Assembly (NCBI RefSeq): GCF_009811555.1
Contig: NZ_BLIN01000003.1
Span: 1,426,001-1,490,000 of the forward strand
DNA length: 64,000 nt
Reading direction: 5' to 3'
DNA from: Streptomyces caniferus
GTDB taxonomy: Bacteria > Actinomycetota > Actinomycetes > Streptomycetales > Streptomycetaceae
Under the pieces are notes generated by a model that worked only from the letters and a program-made list of their open reading frames with translations, did no database searches and had not been told where the DNA came from. Positions 21,958-31,675 of this stretch are shown piece by piece. Numbering within the stretch: the first letter of the stretch is position 1; every line of letters begins with the position of its first letter. The position numbers were made by a program, and so were the translations under genes.

Positions 21958-23784
21958 TTGCGCGAGTTCACCGTCCCGCCTTTGGCGACCGCGCCCCGGG
22001 TCGGCGGTCTGGCGGATGTCGTCTACGAGCAAGCCGAAGCCGATCCCGGACGCGTCGCACTGGCGCGTAAGGACGACGAGGGAAACTGGCAGAACGTCAC
22101 CGCCGGGCAATTCCGGGACGAGGTCCTCGCACTGGCCAAGGGCCTGCTCGCGCAGGGCGTCCGGTTCGGTGACCGGATCGGCATCATGTCCCGTACCCGC
22201 TACGAGTGGACCCTGTTCGACTTCGCGCTGTGGTCCATCGGCGTCCAGTCCGTACCGCTGTATCCGACGTCGTCGGCGGAGCAGGTCTTCTGGATGCTGC
22301 ACAACGCGGGCGTCTCGGCCTGTCTGGTCGAGCACGAGGACCATGCGATGACCATCGGCTCGGTCATCGACCGGCTTCCGCACCTGCGCAAGCTGTGGCA
22401 GCTGGACGCCGACCCGGTGGCCGAACTGAGCGCGGCCGGTGCGCATATCGACGACGACGTGGTGCACCGGCACCGCATGGCCGTCACCCCGGACGCCACA
22501 GCGACGATCATCTACACCTCCGGCACCACCGGCCGCCCCAAGGGCTGTGTGATCACCCACGCCAACTTCATGGCCGAGTCCGACAACATGGTGCTCCGCT
22601 ACGAGAAGGTCTTCCACTCCAAGCCGGACGACGAGGCGGCCACCCTGCTCTTCCTGCCGCTGGCGCATGTCTTCGGCCGGATGGTGCAGGTCGCCGCGAT
22701 CCGCGGCCAGGTCAAGCTGGCCCACCAGCCCGAGCTGGCAGCCCGTGCGCTCCTGCCCGACCTGCAGAGCTTCCAGCCGACCTTCATCCTCGCGGTGCCG
22801 TACATCTTCGAGAAGGTCTTCGCCGCGGCCCGGCGCAGGGCGGAGGCGGACGGCAAGGCCGGGCCGTTCGACAAGGCCGTCGAGATCGCCGTCCGCTATG
22901 CCGAGGCGCAGGAGCACAAGGCCTTCGGCACCGGCTCCGGCCCCAGTGCCTCGCTGCGGATGCAGCATCAGTTCTTCGACAAGGTCGTCTACAGCAAGGT
23001 CCGGGCCGCGATGGGCGGCCGGGTGCGCCATGCGATGTCCGGCGGCTCCGCGATGGAGCGCCGCCTCGGGCTGTTCTTCGCCGGCGCCGGTGTGCGGATC
23101 TTCGAGGGCTACGGCCTGACGGAGAGCACCGCGGCCGCCACCGCCAACCCGCCCGAGCGGACCCGCTTCGGCACCGTCGGCACCCCCGTCCCCGGCACCA
23201 CCGTGCACATCGCGGAGGACGGCGAGGTCTGGCTCTACGGCGGCCAGATCTTCCACGGCTACCACAACGACCCCAAGGCGACCGATGCCGTGCTGCACGA
23301 CGGCTGGTTCTCCACGGGCGACCTGGGCGCGCTGGACGAGGACGGCTATCTGACGATCACCGGCCGCAAGAAGGAAATCCTGGTCACCTCCGGCGGCAAG
23401 ACCGTCTCGCCGGTGGGCCTGGAGGAGCGGGTGCGGGCGCATCCGCTGGTCGCCCAGTGCATCGTCGTCGGCAACGACCGCCCGTTCATCGCGGCCCTGG
23501 TGACCCTGGACCCGGAAGCGGTCGCGCACTGGCTGGCCATGCGGGAGAAGCCGGAGATGCCGCCGACCGACCTGGTGCGCGACCCGGATCTGGAGACCGA
23601 GATCCGGCGCGCGGTGGTCGCCGCCAACACGCTGGTCTCGCAGGCCGAGTCGATCCGTACGTTCCGGATACTGGCCAACCAGTTCAGCGAGGACCACGGG
23701 CTGCTCACCCCGTCGCTGAAGCTCAAGCGCAAGGCGATCGAGACGGCGTACGAGGTCGAGGTGGACGCGCTGTACCGGTCGTGA
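21958..23784 (+). CDS. Long-chain fatty-acid--CoA ligase (AMP-forming)
   Basis: 608 residues from a TTG start at 21958 with AGGAG 8 bases upstream. Adenylation motifs are clear: the P-loop TIIYTSGTTGRPKGCVITHAN, then GYGLTESTAAATANPP, the STGDLG aspartate and the hinge/lysine region GRKKEILVTSGGKTVSP. The length and LFLPLAHVFGRMVQ place it with the FadD15-like (FACL) long-chain branch. It activates fatty acids to acyl-CoA for beta-oxidation or lipid synthesis. Monocistronic; the next gene starts 140 bases later. Confidence 0.93.
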   Translation: MREFTVPPLATAPRVGGLADVVYEQAEADPGRVALARKDDEGNWQNVTAGQFRDEVLALAKGLLAQGVRFGDRIGIMSRTRYEWTLFDFALWSIGVQSVPLYPTSSAEQVFWMLHNAGVSACLVEHEDHAMTIGSVIDRLPHLRKLWQLDADPVAELSAAGAHIDDDVVHRHRMAVTPDATATIIYTSGTTGRPKGCVITHANFMAESDNMVLRYEKVFHSKPDDEAATLLFLPLAHVFGRMVQVAAIRGQVKLAHQPELAARALLPDLQSFQPTFILAVPYIFEKVFAAARRRAEADGKAGPFDKAVEIAVRYAEAQEHKAFGTGSGPSASLRMQHQFFDKVVYSKVRAAMGGRVRHAMSGGSAMERRLGLFFAGAGVRIFEGYGLTESTAAATANPPERTRFGTVGTPVPGTTVHIAEDGEVWLYGGQIFHGYHNDPKATDAVLHDGWFSTGDLGALDEDGYLTITGRKKEILVTSGGKTVSPVGLEERVRAHPLVAQCIVVGNDRPFIAALVTLDPEAVAHWLAMREKPEMPPTDLVRDPDLETEIRRAVVAANTLVSQAESIRTFRILANQFSEDHGLLTPSLKLKRKAIETAYEVEVDALYRS

Positions 23785-23924
23785 CGGGCGGGCCGCCGCA
23801 GGTGCGGCCGTCCCTCCGCTCGACACCTTCCCTGTGCCCCGCCGTCCCGCGCTCCGCCGTCCGGCGGACCGGGATCGCCCGTGGGTCGGATGTCCACCGC
23901 GCCGGGGCCGATGAGGCTGCTGTC

Positions 23925-24995
23925 ATGAACAGCCGCCGCCTCACCCTCCTCGGCCGGACCGCGGTCGTCGCCTGCGTCCCCTACCTCGCCCTCAAGCTGC
24001 TGTGGGTGCTGGGCATCGACGTCGGCGTCGTCGACGCCTCCCGTTTCAGCCGCACCACATGGGTCGTGGGCAACGCCTTCACCCTGCTCCTCGACGCCGT
24101 CGCCGCCGTCGTGGCACACACCCTCACCCGCCCGGCCGGCCGCCGCGCCCCGGCCTGGCTGCTGGCCTTCCCCCTGTGGATGGCCACCGGACTGCTCGTC
24201 CCGCTGCTGATGGGCCTCCTCGGCGGCAGCCTGACCGGCCTTCTCACCGGTGCCCGCAACCCGTTGTCCGCCGGCGACTTCCTGGCCCCATGGGTCTTCG
24301 GCGTCGTCTACGGCGGCTTCCTCGTCGAGGCCGGCACGCTGCTCGGTGCCTTCGCGGTGTACGCACACCAGCGCTGGGGCGGTCTGCTGCGCCGCCCGCT
24401 GCGCGCGCTTCCCCGCACCGGTACCCGGACGATGCAGCGGATCTTCCTGCTGCCCGCCGCCGTGCTGCTCGCGGCGCTGGGCACCGTCCGCATCCTGTGG
24501 GGCACCGGCTCGACCCTGGGCGCGCCGACGGCCGGGGTACCGGCCCGCAACGTCCTTACCGCCGCGGCGGACTGGGCCCAGGGAAGCTGCTCGGTCGCCG
24601 GCGCCGCCGGGCTGGTGCTCCTGGTGCTGCCCGGCCTGCTGCCCCGGCTCCGGTTCCGTACGCCGCTGGCCCTGGCCTGGGCCGGCAGCGCCGCGGCGTT
24701 CGCCTGCGGGGGCTGCCTGTGGCTGGTGCAGACGGTGACCGGCGGTCTCTCCCCCGGCGCCACCGTGGTCCCCGGCGGCCTGCCCGAGCTGGTGGGCGCG
24801 CTGGAGCTGTGCACCGGGCTCGTGGTGCTGTGCGCCGGTGCGTTCACCCTCGGCGAACTCACCGCGGCGGCCTGCCCCGTACCGGCCTCACGACGGGACC
24901 GCCCGGCTCCGCCCACCGTGCACACCCGGGAAGACTCCGCGTTCTGTGCATCGCGTCGCGCTGTACGGGAATGCGCGACTCCGGATGATCGTTGA
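23925..24995 (+). CDS. Integral membrane protein of unknown function
   Basis: 356 residues with about eight predicted membrane helices (first at residues 8-32, last around 300-320) separated by short loops, then a cytosolic tail of about 40 residues. No catalytic motif or transporter signature is recognisable. ATG at 23925 (MNSRRLTLLGRTAVVACVPY). It runs to within a few bases of the aldo/keto reductase gene, so the two may be cotranscribed, but nothing else links them. Confidence 0.75.
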   Translation: MNSRRLTLLGRTAVVACVPYLALKLLWVLGIDVGVVDASRFSRTTWVVGNAFTLLLDAVAAVVAHTLTRPAGRRAPAWLLAFPLWMATGLLVPLLMGLLGGSLTGLLTGARNPLSAGDFLAPWVFGVVYGGFLVEAGTLLGAFAVYAHQRWGGLLRRPLRALPRTGTRTMQRIFLLPAAVLLAALGTVRILWGTGSTLGAPTAGVPARNVLTAAADWAQGSCSVAGAAGLVLLVLPGLLPRLRFRTPLALAWAGSAAAFACGGCLWLVQTVTGGLSPGATVVPGGLPELVGALELCTGLVVLCAGAFTLGELTAAACPVPASRRDRPAPPTVHTREDSAFCASRRAVRECATPDDR

Positions 24996-25036
24996 CATCC
25001 ATGACCGAGAAAGCCGACGTAAGGATCGATTCCCCC

Positions 25037-25870
25037 GTGAGCAAGGTTCCCTCCATCACGCTCAACAACGGCGTCACGATGCCGCAGCTGGGCTTCGGCG
25101 TCTGGCAGGTCGAGGACGACCAGGCGTTCACCACCGTCGGCCAGGCCCTGGACGCCGGGTACCGCAGCATCGACACCGCGGCCATCTACGGCAACGAGGA
25201 AGGCACGGGCAAGGCGCTCGCCGCTTCCGGGATCCCCCGTGACGAGCTGTTCGTCACGACCAAGCTCTGGAACTCCGAACAGGGCCACGACGCCACGCTG
25301 CGCGCCTTCGACACCTCCCTCGCCAAGCTCGGCCTGGATTACGTGGATCTCTACCTGATCCACTGGCCGCTTCCGTCGAAGGACCTCTACGTCGAGACGT
25401 ACAAGGCGTTCGAGAAGATCTACGCGGACGGCCGTGCCAAGGCCATCGGCGTCTCGAACTTCCTGCCCGAGCACCTGGAGCGGCTGGTGGGCGAGACGTC
25501 CGTCGTCCCGGCCGTCAACCAGATCGAGCTGCACCCGCAGCTGTCGCAGGCCGAGTCCCGCGCCTTCCACGCCCGGCACAACATCGTCACCGAGGCCTGG
25601 TCGCCGCTCGGCCAGGGCAAGGGCCTCCTGGAGCACCCGACGATCGCCGAGCTCGCCGCCAAGCACGGCAGGACCCCCGCCCAGGTGGTGCTGCGGTGGC
25701 ACCTCCAGCTCGGCAATGTCGTCATCCCGAAGTCCGTCACCCCCTCGCGCATCGCCGAGAACATCGACGTCTTCGGCTTCGAGCTGGACGACGAGGACCT
25801 CGCCGCCCTCGCCCGCCTGGACACCGGCACCCGCCTCGGCCCGGACCCGGCCACCTTCGACGTCGCCTGA
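25037..25870 (+). CDS. Aldo/keto reductase
   Basis: 277 residues from the GTG at 25037 (AAGGA 11 bases before), which matches the usual family start SKVPSITLNNG; an ATG at 25001 is an alternative. The AKR tetrad is visible: aspartate and tyrosine in GYRSIDTAAIYGNE, lysine in LFVTTKLWN and histidine in LYLIHWPLP. NADPH binding is indicated by VVIPKSVTPSRIAENIDVF. The (beta/alpha)8 enzyme reduces aldehydes or ketones, most like AKR5 2,5-diketo-gluconate reductases. Ends at a perfect terminator. Confidence 0.93.
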   Translation: MSKVPSITLNNGVTMPQLGFGVWQVEDDQAFTTVGQALDAGYRSIDTAAIYGNEEGTGKALAASGIPRDELFVTTKLWNSEQGHDATLRAFDTSLAKLGLDYVDLYLIHWPLPSKDLYVETYKAFEKIYADGRAKAIGVSNFLPEHLERLVGETSVVPAVNQIELHPQLSQAESRAFHARHNIVTEAWSPLGQGKGLLEHPTIAELAAKHGRTPAQVVLRWHLQLGNVVIPKSVTPSRIAENIDVFGFELDDEDLAALARLDTGTRLGPDPATFDVA

Positions 25871-25885
25871 CCGACGCTCCGTATC

Positions 25886-25914
25886 GGCGCCGCCCGGCTC
25901 GACCGGGCGGCGCC
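25886..25914 (+). terminator. Terminator after the aldo/keto reductase
   Basis: A perfect 12-bp stem GGCGCCGCCCGG / CCGGGCGGCGCC with loop CTCGA, 15 bases past the stop. Confidence 0.85.
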
Positions 25915-26073
25915 GTCGTCGTACCCGAGTGGCGGGCCCGGCGGACGGCAGGAAGTGTGGAAGGTGAGCGCGGGGCGGCACCGGCGGTGTGCCGACCGGA
26001 ACCGGTACCCCTGCGCTCCGCCCTTGCTCCCCCGTGCCCAGGCATGGGAGGTGCCCCCATCGAGGAGGCCACG

Positions 26074-26865
26074 ATGCCCGAAGTCACCTCTCCCTACCAG
26101 CCCGGGACGCCCTGCTGGATCGATCTCGCGGCTCCTGACCAGCAGGCCGCCATCGACTTCTACTCCGACGTCTTCGGGTGGGCCGGGGAGATCGGGCCCC
26201 CGGAGACCGGGGGCTATGCCGTCTGCACGCTGAACGGCAAGCCGGTGGCCGGAATCATGGCCGCGGTCCCGATGGGCGGCCAGCCCGCGCCGCCGACCGT
26301 GTGGACGACGTATCTGTCGGCCGCCGACGCGGACGCCACCTCCCAGGCGGTGAGCCAGGCCGGCGGCACGCTCCTGATGCCGGTCACGGACGTGATGACG
26401 CTCGGCCGGATGTGTATCGCGGCCGACCCCACCGGAGCGGTCTTCGGCATCTGGCAGCCCGTGGACTTCCCCGGCGCCGGCACCGTCAACGAGTCCGGCG
26501 CACTGATCTGGAACGAGCTCAACACCACCGAACCGTCCGCCGCCGCCACGTTCTACAAGGCGTCCTTCGGCATCGAGAGCGCCCCCATGGAAGGCGCCGA
26601 GAACTACTACGCCCTCACGGTGCAGGACCGGCCGGTGGGCGGCATGCAGCCGATGTCCGAGCAGATGCCGTCCGACACCCCGTCGCACTGGCTGGTGTAC
26701 TTCGCGGTGGCGGACACCGACGCCACCGTCGACAAGATCACCGCGGCCGGCGGCGCGGCGCTGCAGCGGCCCTTCGACATGGTCGCCGGTCGGATGGCGG
26801 TGGTGACCGATCCGCAGGGCGCGACCTTCGCCGTGATCCACCCGAAGCCGATGGACCAGGGTTGA
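26074..26865 (+). CDS. Two-domain VOC (glyoxalase-like) protein
   Basis: 263 residues from the ATG at 26074 with GGAGG 5 bases upstream. It has two similar VOC modules, residues about 8-125 (CWIDLAAPDQQAAIDFYSDVFGWAG ... DPTGAVFGIWQP) and 140-262 (IWNELNTTEPSAAATFYKASFG ... DPQGATFAVIHP). Such paired domains in Streptomyces are often labelled hydroxylase or glyoxalase; whether this is an enzyme or a binding protein cannot be told. Monocistronic. Confidence 0.88.
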   Translation: MPEVTSPYQPGTPCWIDLAAPDQQAAIDFYSDVFGWAGEIGPPETGGYAVCTLNGKPVAGIMAAVPMGGQPAPPTVWTTYLSAADADATSQAVSQAGGTLLMPVTDVMTLGRMCIAADPTGAVFGIWQPVDFPGAGTVNESGALIWNELNTTEPSAAATFYKASFGIESAPMEGAENYYALTVQDRPVGGMQPMSEQMPSDTPSHWLVYFAVADTDATVDKITAAGGAALQRPFDMVAGRMAVVTDPQGATFAVIHPKPMDQG

Positions 26866-26917
26866 CCGGACGGCTCCGGGCCGGTCAGGAGCGTCAGGGT
26901 CCGACATGACGTCATGA

Positions 26918-26951
26918 GCGCCGCCGCCCGCACCCGCGTGGGCGGCGGCGC
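26918..26951. terminator. Bidirectional terminator
   Basis: GCGCCGCCGCCC (26918-26929) pairs perfectly with GGGCGGCGGCGC (26940-26951) between convergent genes. Confidence 0.8.
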
Positions 26952-26986
26952 CGGGCCGTGGGCCACGGCCTCCGGGCCATGGGCGA

Positions 26987-27898
26987 CTACGCGCGTCCCG
27001 TGTGGACGGTCTGCGCGGACAGCAGGAAGACATCGGGGCGGCGGACCACACCGACGGCGTCATCGGGGTCGGCGAGACGGGCGAGGGTGGTGTGGTCGTC
27101 CTCGTCCAGACGGTCGCCGTACAGGTCGAGACCGAGGGCCAGGGTGTCCTGGACGTAGGCGCGCGCGGGGGCGGACAGCGGGGCCGGCAGGTCCAGCAGG
27201 AAGCTGCGGGTGCGCGGGGTGCGCAGGCCGGCGTCGGCGAGGAAGGCCGGCCAGTCCTCGATGTCGTCGACGGCGCCGGGCAGCGCCGCGCGCATCCCGG
27301 TGAACCACTCCTCGCCGGCCGCGTCCAGACGGGACTGCAGCCCCGGGCGCCCGAGGCCGATGTCGCGCGGCAGGAAGCGCGCGGCGAGTCCGCCCTCGGT
27401 GACGGCGAGCAGCCCGCCGGGCCGCAGGTGACCGGCGAGGGCGGCGACCGCGGCACGCTGGTCACCCACGTGGTGCAGGACCCTGGCGGACCAGATGAGG
27501 TCGGCGCCGCCGAGGGCGTCGAGTCCGTCCGGGAGTTCGGCGAGATGGGTGCGTACCCGGTCGCCGAGCCCGAGGCGCGCGGCGCGGGCGTGTGCCCGCT
27601 CCAGAAGCACCGCGCTCGCATCGACCGCGACCACTTCGGCGGCCGGGAACGCGTGGGCCAGCAGACAACTGACGACGCCCGGCCCGCTGCCGATGTCGAG
27701 CACCCGGTCCACCCCCTGGTCGCCGGCCGCGGCAGTGTCCACGAGCAGCTCCCGCAGCCAGGCCGCAGCCTGCTCGTAGAGCGGCAGGTGCAGCTCGGCG
27801 CCCCGTTCGAGGGCCGGGCCGAGCACCTCGAAGTCGATGTGCGCCCCGTTGTGGGGGCCCTGCCCGTGCCCGGGTCCGGGCCGTTCGTCGTTGCTCAT
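26987..27898 (-). CDS. Class I SAM-dependent methyltransferase
   Basis: 303 residues. Motif I is VLDIGSGPGVVSCLLA (near residue 67), followed by the acidic loop VVAVDASAVLL, the LHHVGD segment and LRPGGLLAVTEGG. The C-terminal third carries a regulatory or substrate region (FTGMRAALPGAVDDIEDWPAFLADAGL). The substrate is small and unknown. ATG at 27898. It is divergent from the DUF1266 gene, with about 100 bases between them. Confidence 0.88.
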   Translation of the reverse strand: MSNDERPGPGHGQGPHNGAHIDFEVLGPALERGAELHLPLYEQAAAWLRELLVDTAAAGDQGVDRVLDIGSGPGVVSCLLAHAFPAAEVVAVDASAVLLERAHARAARLGLGDRVRTHLAELPDGLDALGGADLIWSARVLHHVGDQRAAVAALAGHLRPGGLLAVTEGGLAARFLPRDIGLGRPGLQSRLDAAGEEWFTGMRAALPGAVDDIEDWPAFLADAGLRTPRTRSFLLDLPAPLSAPARAYVQDTLALGLDLYGDRLDEDDHTTLARLADPDDAVGVVRRPDVFLLSAQTVHTGRA

Positions 27899-27999
27899 GA
27901 CATCGAGCCTCCGTTACCGGTCGTACCCGTGCAATCTTCGTTGCCGCTCCGGTAGCCCCGGATTCCGGCGGGGGGAGGCGTAACCGTAGGGTCTGGCCC

Positions 28000-29100
28000 G
28001 TGGCTACTCCGGGATGGATGCCGCCGACGGATACCGAGCGGCGGCTGTGCGAAGCGACGGCGCGTGGTGACTGGGACGGTCAGATAGCGGCGATCGCCGG
28101 TGAGGATCTCTATCTGGCGGCACCGCAGCAGGGTCAGGACCCGCTGCCCGTCTACGACGACCCGGCCGCGGGTGGTAAGTGCATTCCCGTCCTGACCCGC
28201 GGCATGCTGCCGCCGTGGCAGCCGCAGCAGTTCTTCGACCGGGTGTCGCTGGAGGAGCTGGCCCAGGACTGGCCGAACGACAAATGGCGGCTCGCGGTCA
28301 ACCCCGGGACGCCGAGCGCCGCGTATCTGGCCGCCTCCCCCGCCCACCGGGCCGGCTGGCTGCACCGGCGTGCCCAGGTCGGGGCCCGGCCCGGCGGGCT
28401 GCTCGTCACGCACTTCGGCGGTCCGCTGCACGGCCCCGTGGCGCAGGGGCTGGCGTGCGGTGCGCCGATCGCGGTACATCACAGCGTGCCGTGGAACGAA
28501 CTCGGTACGGCCTTCCTCGACCACACCGCCGACGCGCAGACGCTGCGCGAACAGTGGTCGGTGACCGACCCCGCCAGTTGGCAGCAGCGCCTGGACCAGT
28601 TGCTCGGCGGGCAGTTCGTACCGGCGCAGACCGAGACGGCACTGCGTGCGCGGGCCCGCGGCCGGGGCGCCGGGGCCCCTGAGGACACCACGGGCAAGGA
28701 GGAGGCCGCGGGCTCTCCGGACGCCGGGGACGCGCCCGCCGTCCCCGAGCTCGTGACCAGGTACGAGGAGCGGTTCCGCGCGGACGGACTGCTGCCGGCG
28801 GAGGGCCGGGTCGTGTCCCTCGTCGCGCTGGACCATGCGCATGCCGTCAACCTCGTCCGCTGGGGCCTGGGCGCCCGGCTGTGCGCACCGCAGCAGGCCG
28901 AGCAGGCCGTGGCGCAGGCCCATGCGAAGGCCCGGGAGGTGTACGGCTCGTGGGAGGAGTTCGCCGCGGGCTATGCGCTGGGCCGGATGCTGGCCTTCGA
29001 CAACGGCTGGTTCGGCCCGCAGTACGCGGAGGCCGTCCACCTCCACCGTGTCCTCGCCCAGGACCCGTCCTCGCCGTGGCGCGCTCTGCCCTTCGCCTGA
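28000..29100 (+). CDS. DUF1266 domain protein
   Basis: 366 residues from the GTG at 28000 (MATPGWMPPTDTERRLCEATARGDW). The N-terminal half resembles an SseB-like domain (DLYLAAPQQGQDPLPVYDD, CIPVLTRGMLP, LAVNPGTPSAAYL). The C-terminal half is DUF1266 (HAVNLVRWGLGARLCAPQQAEQAVAQAH ... YALGRMLAFDNGW). Between them lies a Gly/Ala/Glu-rich linker (residues 225-250). Function unknown; cytosolic. It stands before the photolyase with a 60-base gap. Confidence 0.82.
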   Translation: MATPGWMPPTDTERRLCEATARGDWDGQIAAIAGEDLYLAAPQQGQDPLPVYDDPAAGGKCIPVLTRGMLPPWQPQQFFDRVSLEELAQDWPNDKWRLAVNPGTPSAAYLAASPAHRAGWLHRRAQVGARPGGLLVTHFGGPLHGPVAQGLACGAPIAVHHSVPWNELGTAFLDHTADAQTLREQWSVTDPASWQQRLDQLLGGQFVPAQTETALRARARGRGAGAPEDTTGKEEAAGSPDAGDAPAVPELVTRYEERFRADGLLPAEGRVVSLVALDHAHAVNLVRWGLGARLCAPQQAEQAVAQAHAKAREVYGSWEEFAAGYALGRMLAFDNGWFGPQYAEAVHLHRVLAQDPSSPWRALPFA

Positions 29101-29159
29101 CGGTCCGCGCCCGCCGCGGGGGGGGGTCGCGAGGCGCGGGTTCGGTGTAGACGTAGGGC

Positions 29160-30539
29160 ATGGATGTAGCGATTTGCCTGTTCAGCTCGGACCTCCGGCT
29201 GCACGATCAGCCGGTGCTGCATGCCGCGCTGCGCTCCGCCACGCAGGTGGTACCGCTGTTCGTCGTCGACACCGGGATCGCCGACGCCGGGTTCATGGTG
29301 CCCAACCGGGCGGCGTTCCTGGCCGATGCGCTGGCGGATCTCGATGCCGGTCTGCGCGGTCGTGGCGGTCGGCTGGTCATCCGTACGGGGGACGTGGTCG
29401 CCGAGACCTGCCGGGTGGCGGCGGAGACCGGAGCCGGGGAAGTGCATCTCGGGGCCGGGGTGAGCGGCTATGCGCTGCGCAGGGAGCGGCGGCTGGGCGC
29501 CGAACTGTCGGCGGCGGGGCGCGCGCTGGTGGTGCACGACGCGGTCGTCACGGCGCTGCCGCCCGCCGCCGTGCTGCCCTCCGGCCCGGACAAGGACCAC
29601 TTCGCGGTCTTCACGCCGTACTTCCGCTGCTGGCAGGCCGCGGGACTGCGGTCGGTGCTGCCCGCGCCGCGGTCCGTAGGGGTCCCGGCCGGGGTGCGGT
29701 CCGAGGACGTGCCGTCGGCGGCGGAGCTGTGCCCGGGCGGGAAGCCGTCGCCCGCGCTGCCGGAGGGCGGCGAGAGCGCGGGGCGCCGCCGGTTCGGGGC
29801 CTGGCAGCGCTCGGGCATGGCCGACTACCAGGACCGGCAGGACGATCTGCCGGGCGATGCCACCTCGCGGCTCTCGCCGTATCTGCACTTCGGGTGCCTG
29901 TCACCGGTGGAGCTGGTGCACAAGGCGTCGGCCCGCCAGGACGCCGGTGCCGAGGCGTTCGTACGGCAGCTGGCCTGGCGGGACTTCCACCATCAGGTGC
30001 TGGCGGCCCGGCCCGACGCGGCGCACGCCGACTACCGCAGCAGGGGCGACCGCTGGCGGCAGGACGACGCCGAGGTGACGGCGTGGAAGGAGGGCCGCAC
30101 CGGCTATCCCGTCGTCGACGCGGGCATGCGGCAACTGCTGCACGAGGGGTGGCTGCACAACCGGGCCCGGATGCTGGTGGCGAGCTTTCTGACCAAGACG
30201 CTCTATGTCGACTGGCGGGTGGGCGCCCGGCACTTCCTGGATCTGCTGGTGGACGGCGATATGGCGAACAACCAGCTCAACTGGCAGTGGATGGCCGGGA
30301 CCGGTACCGACACCCGGCCCAACCGGGTGCTCAATCCGCTCGTCCAGGCCAAGCGGTTCGACCCGCAGGGCGAGTACGTACGGCGCTGGGTGCCGGAGCT
30401 GGCCGGTCTCGCCGGCGCCGCGGTGCACCAGCCGTGGAAGCTGTCCGGGCCCGAGCGCGCGGCGTACGACTATCCGGATCCCGTGGTGGACCTGGCGGAC
30501 GGGCTGGGGCGGTTCAGGCGGGCGCGCGGGCTGGAGTAG
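29160..30539 (+). CDS. phr: Deoxyribodipyrimidine photolyase
   Basis: 459 residues from the ATG at 29160. An N-terminal antenna-pigment domain (LFSSDLRLHDQPVLHAALR) is followed by the FAD-binding helical domain: TSRLSPYLHFGCLSPVELV, RQLAWRDFHHQVL, GRTGYPVVDAGMRQLLHEGWLHNRARMLVASFLTK and NNQLNWQWMAGTGTDTRPNRVLNPLVQAKRFDPQGEYVRRW, the classic CPD photolyase signature. It repairs UV pyrimidine dimers using blue light. Probably expressed alone or with the YihY gene 85 bases downstream. Confidence 0.95.
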   Translation: MDVAICLFSSDLRLHDQPVLHAALRSATQVVPLFVVDTGIADAGFMVPNRAAFLADALADLDAGLRGRGGRLVIRTGDVVAETCRVAAETGAGEVHLGAGVSGYALRRERRLGAELSAAGRALVVHDAVVTALPPAAVLPSGPDKDHFAVFTPYFRCWQAAGLRSVLPAPRSVGVPAGVRSEDVPSAAELCPGGKPSPALPEGGESAGRRRFGAWQRSGMADYQDRQDDLPGDATSRLSPYLHFGCLSPVELVHKASARQDAGAEAFVRQLAWRDFHHQVLAARPDAAHADYRSRGDRWRQDDAEVTAWKEGRTGYPVVDAGMRQLLHEGWLHNRARMLVASFLTKTLYVDWRVGARHFLDLLVDGDMANNQLNWQWMAGTGTDTRPNRVLNPLVQAKRFDPQGEYVRRWVPELAGLAGAAVHQPWKLSGPERAAYDYPDPVVDLADGLGRFRRARGLE

Positions 30540-30624
30540 CGGGGGCGTGGCCGTCGCGGTGTCGTGGACGGCAGCCGTGCCGGGAGATGATGCAGGACGG
30601 ACCGACGGAGAGGACGGATACGAC

Positions 30625-31569
30625 ATGGGCGGGAGCGGTATGCGCCGCGGGCTCGACCGGACCCAGCTGGACCGCGCACTGGGGGCGGTGGGGCCGAGGA
30701 AGCCGGCCACGCTGCCGTCGTGGGCGCAGTGCCGCACCGCACTGCGCCATACACCGCTGTCGGTGTGGCACGACGATGTGACGGACTGGGCCGCGAGCCT
30801 GACGTACTACTCGGTGCTGGCGCTGCTGCCGTCGCTGATCGTCACGGTGTCGTTGATCGGGCTCGCCGATCCCGCGGCCACCGAGCAGCTCATCAACCAG
30901 ATCAGCTCGATCGCCCCGGCCCAGTCGGGCCCGACCGTGCACCGTGCGCTGGTCGGCATGGCGCACCAGCGCACCGCCGCATGGGTGGTGCTGGGCGGCG
31001 CCCTGATCAGCGCCCTGTGGTCGTCCTGCAGCTATCTGGCCGTCTTCCGCCGGGCACTGCACGCCATGAACCGCACCAAGGACGACCGCCCGCCGTGGCG
31101 CAAGGCCCCGCGGATCCTCATGACCGCGCTGCTGCTGATGGCGCTGCTGATCAGCAGTGCGGTGGCGCTGCTGGTGAGCGGGCCGATCGCCAACGCACTG
31201 GGCCGGGCCATCGGACTCGGCGAGGCGGGCGAGGCGACCTGGAACCTCATGAAATGGCCCCTGCTCCTCCTCCTGGCCACGGTCCTGGCGATGGTCCTCT
31301 TCCGCTCCGGACCGCCCAGCTCCCGCGGCGTGCGCCGAGCCGCGCCCGGCGGCATCGTCGCCGTCCTCCTCTGGCTGGTCTCCTCCGCCGGCTTCGCCGC
31401 CTACACCTCGTACGTCGGCACCTTCAACCGGCTCTACGGCTCGCTCGCCGGGCCGGTGGTGTTCCTGATCTGGCTGTGGTTCTCCCACCTGTCACTGCTG
31501 TCCGGCGCCCAGTTCAACGTGGAACTGGCCCGCGCGGGGCGGGTGGTACGGCAGCGAACGGGAAGCTGA
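30625..31569 (+). CDS. YihY/virulence factor BrkB family membrane protein
   Basis: 314 residues with about six membrane helices. The family signature is intact: VTDWAASLTYYSVLALLPSLIVTVSLIGL near the start, LGGALISALWSSCSYLAVFRRALHAMNR, and the end SSAGFAAYTSYVGTFNRLYGSLAGPVVFLIWLWFSHLSLLSGAQFNVEL. The biochemical role is not established (the old RNase BN label was wrong). ATG at 30625, with AGGACGGA a few bases before it as a possible ribosome site. Confidence 0.9.
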   Translation: MGGSGMRRGLDRTQLDRALGAVGPRKPATLPSWAQCRTALRHTPLSVWHDDVTDWAASLTYYSVLALLPSLIVTVSLIGLADPAATEQLINQISSIAPAQSGPTVHRALVGMAHQRTAAWVVLGGALISALWSSCSYLAVFRRALHAMNRTKDDRPPWRKAPRILMTALLLMALLISSAVALLVSGPIANALGRAIGLGEAGEATWNLMKWPLLLLLATVLAMVLFRSGPPSSRGVRRAAPGGIVAVLLWLVSSAGFAAYTSYVGTFNRLYGSLAGPVVFLIWLWFSHLSLLSGAQFNVELARAGRVVRQRTGS

Positions 31570-31675
31570 GGGGGCGGGGCGCGCCGCGCGTGGCCGGTCG
31601 TGGCGACCTGCTCCCTTTGCCCGGTCCGCGCGGGTGGTACGGCCGACCGCAGCCACGGGCACCGCCACCCCCGGG

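Noticed and set aside
22206..23924. Long rightward frame preceding the membrane protein in the same frame
   Set aside because: Shadow of the acyl-CoA synthetase; the real gene begins at the ATG at 23925.
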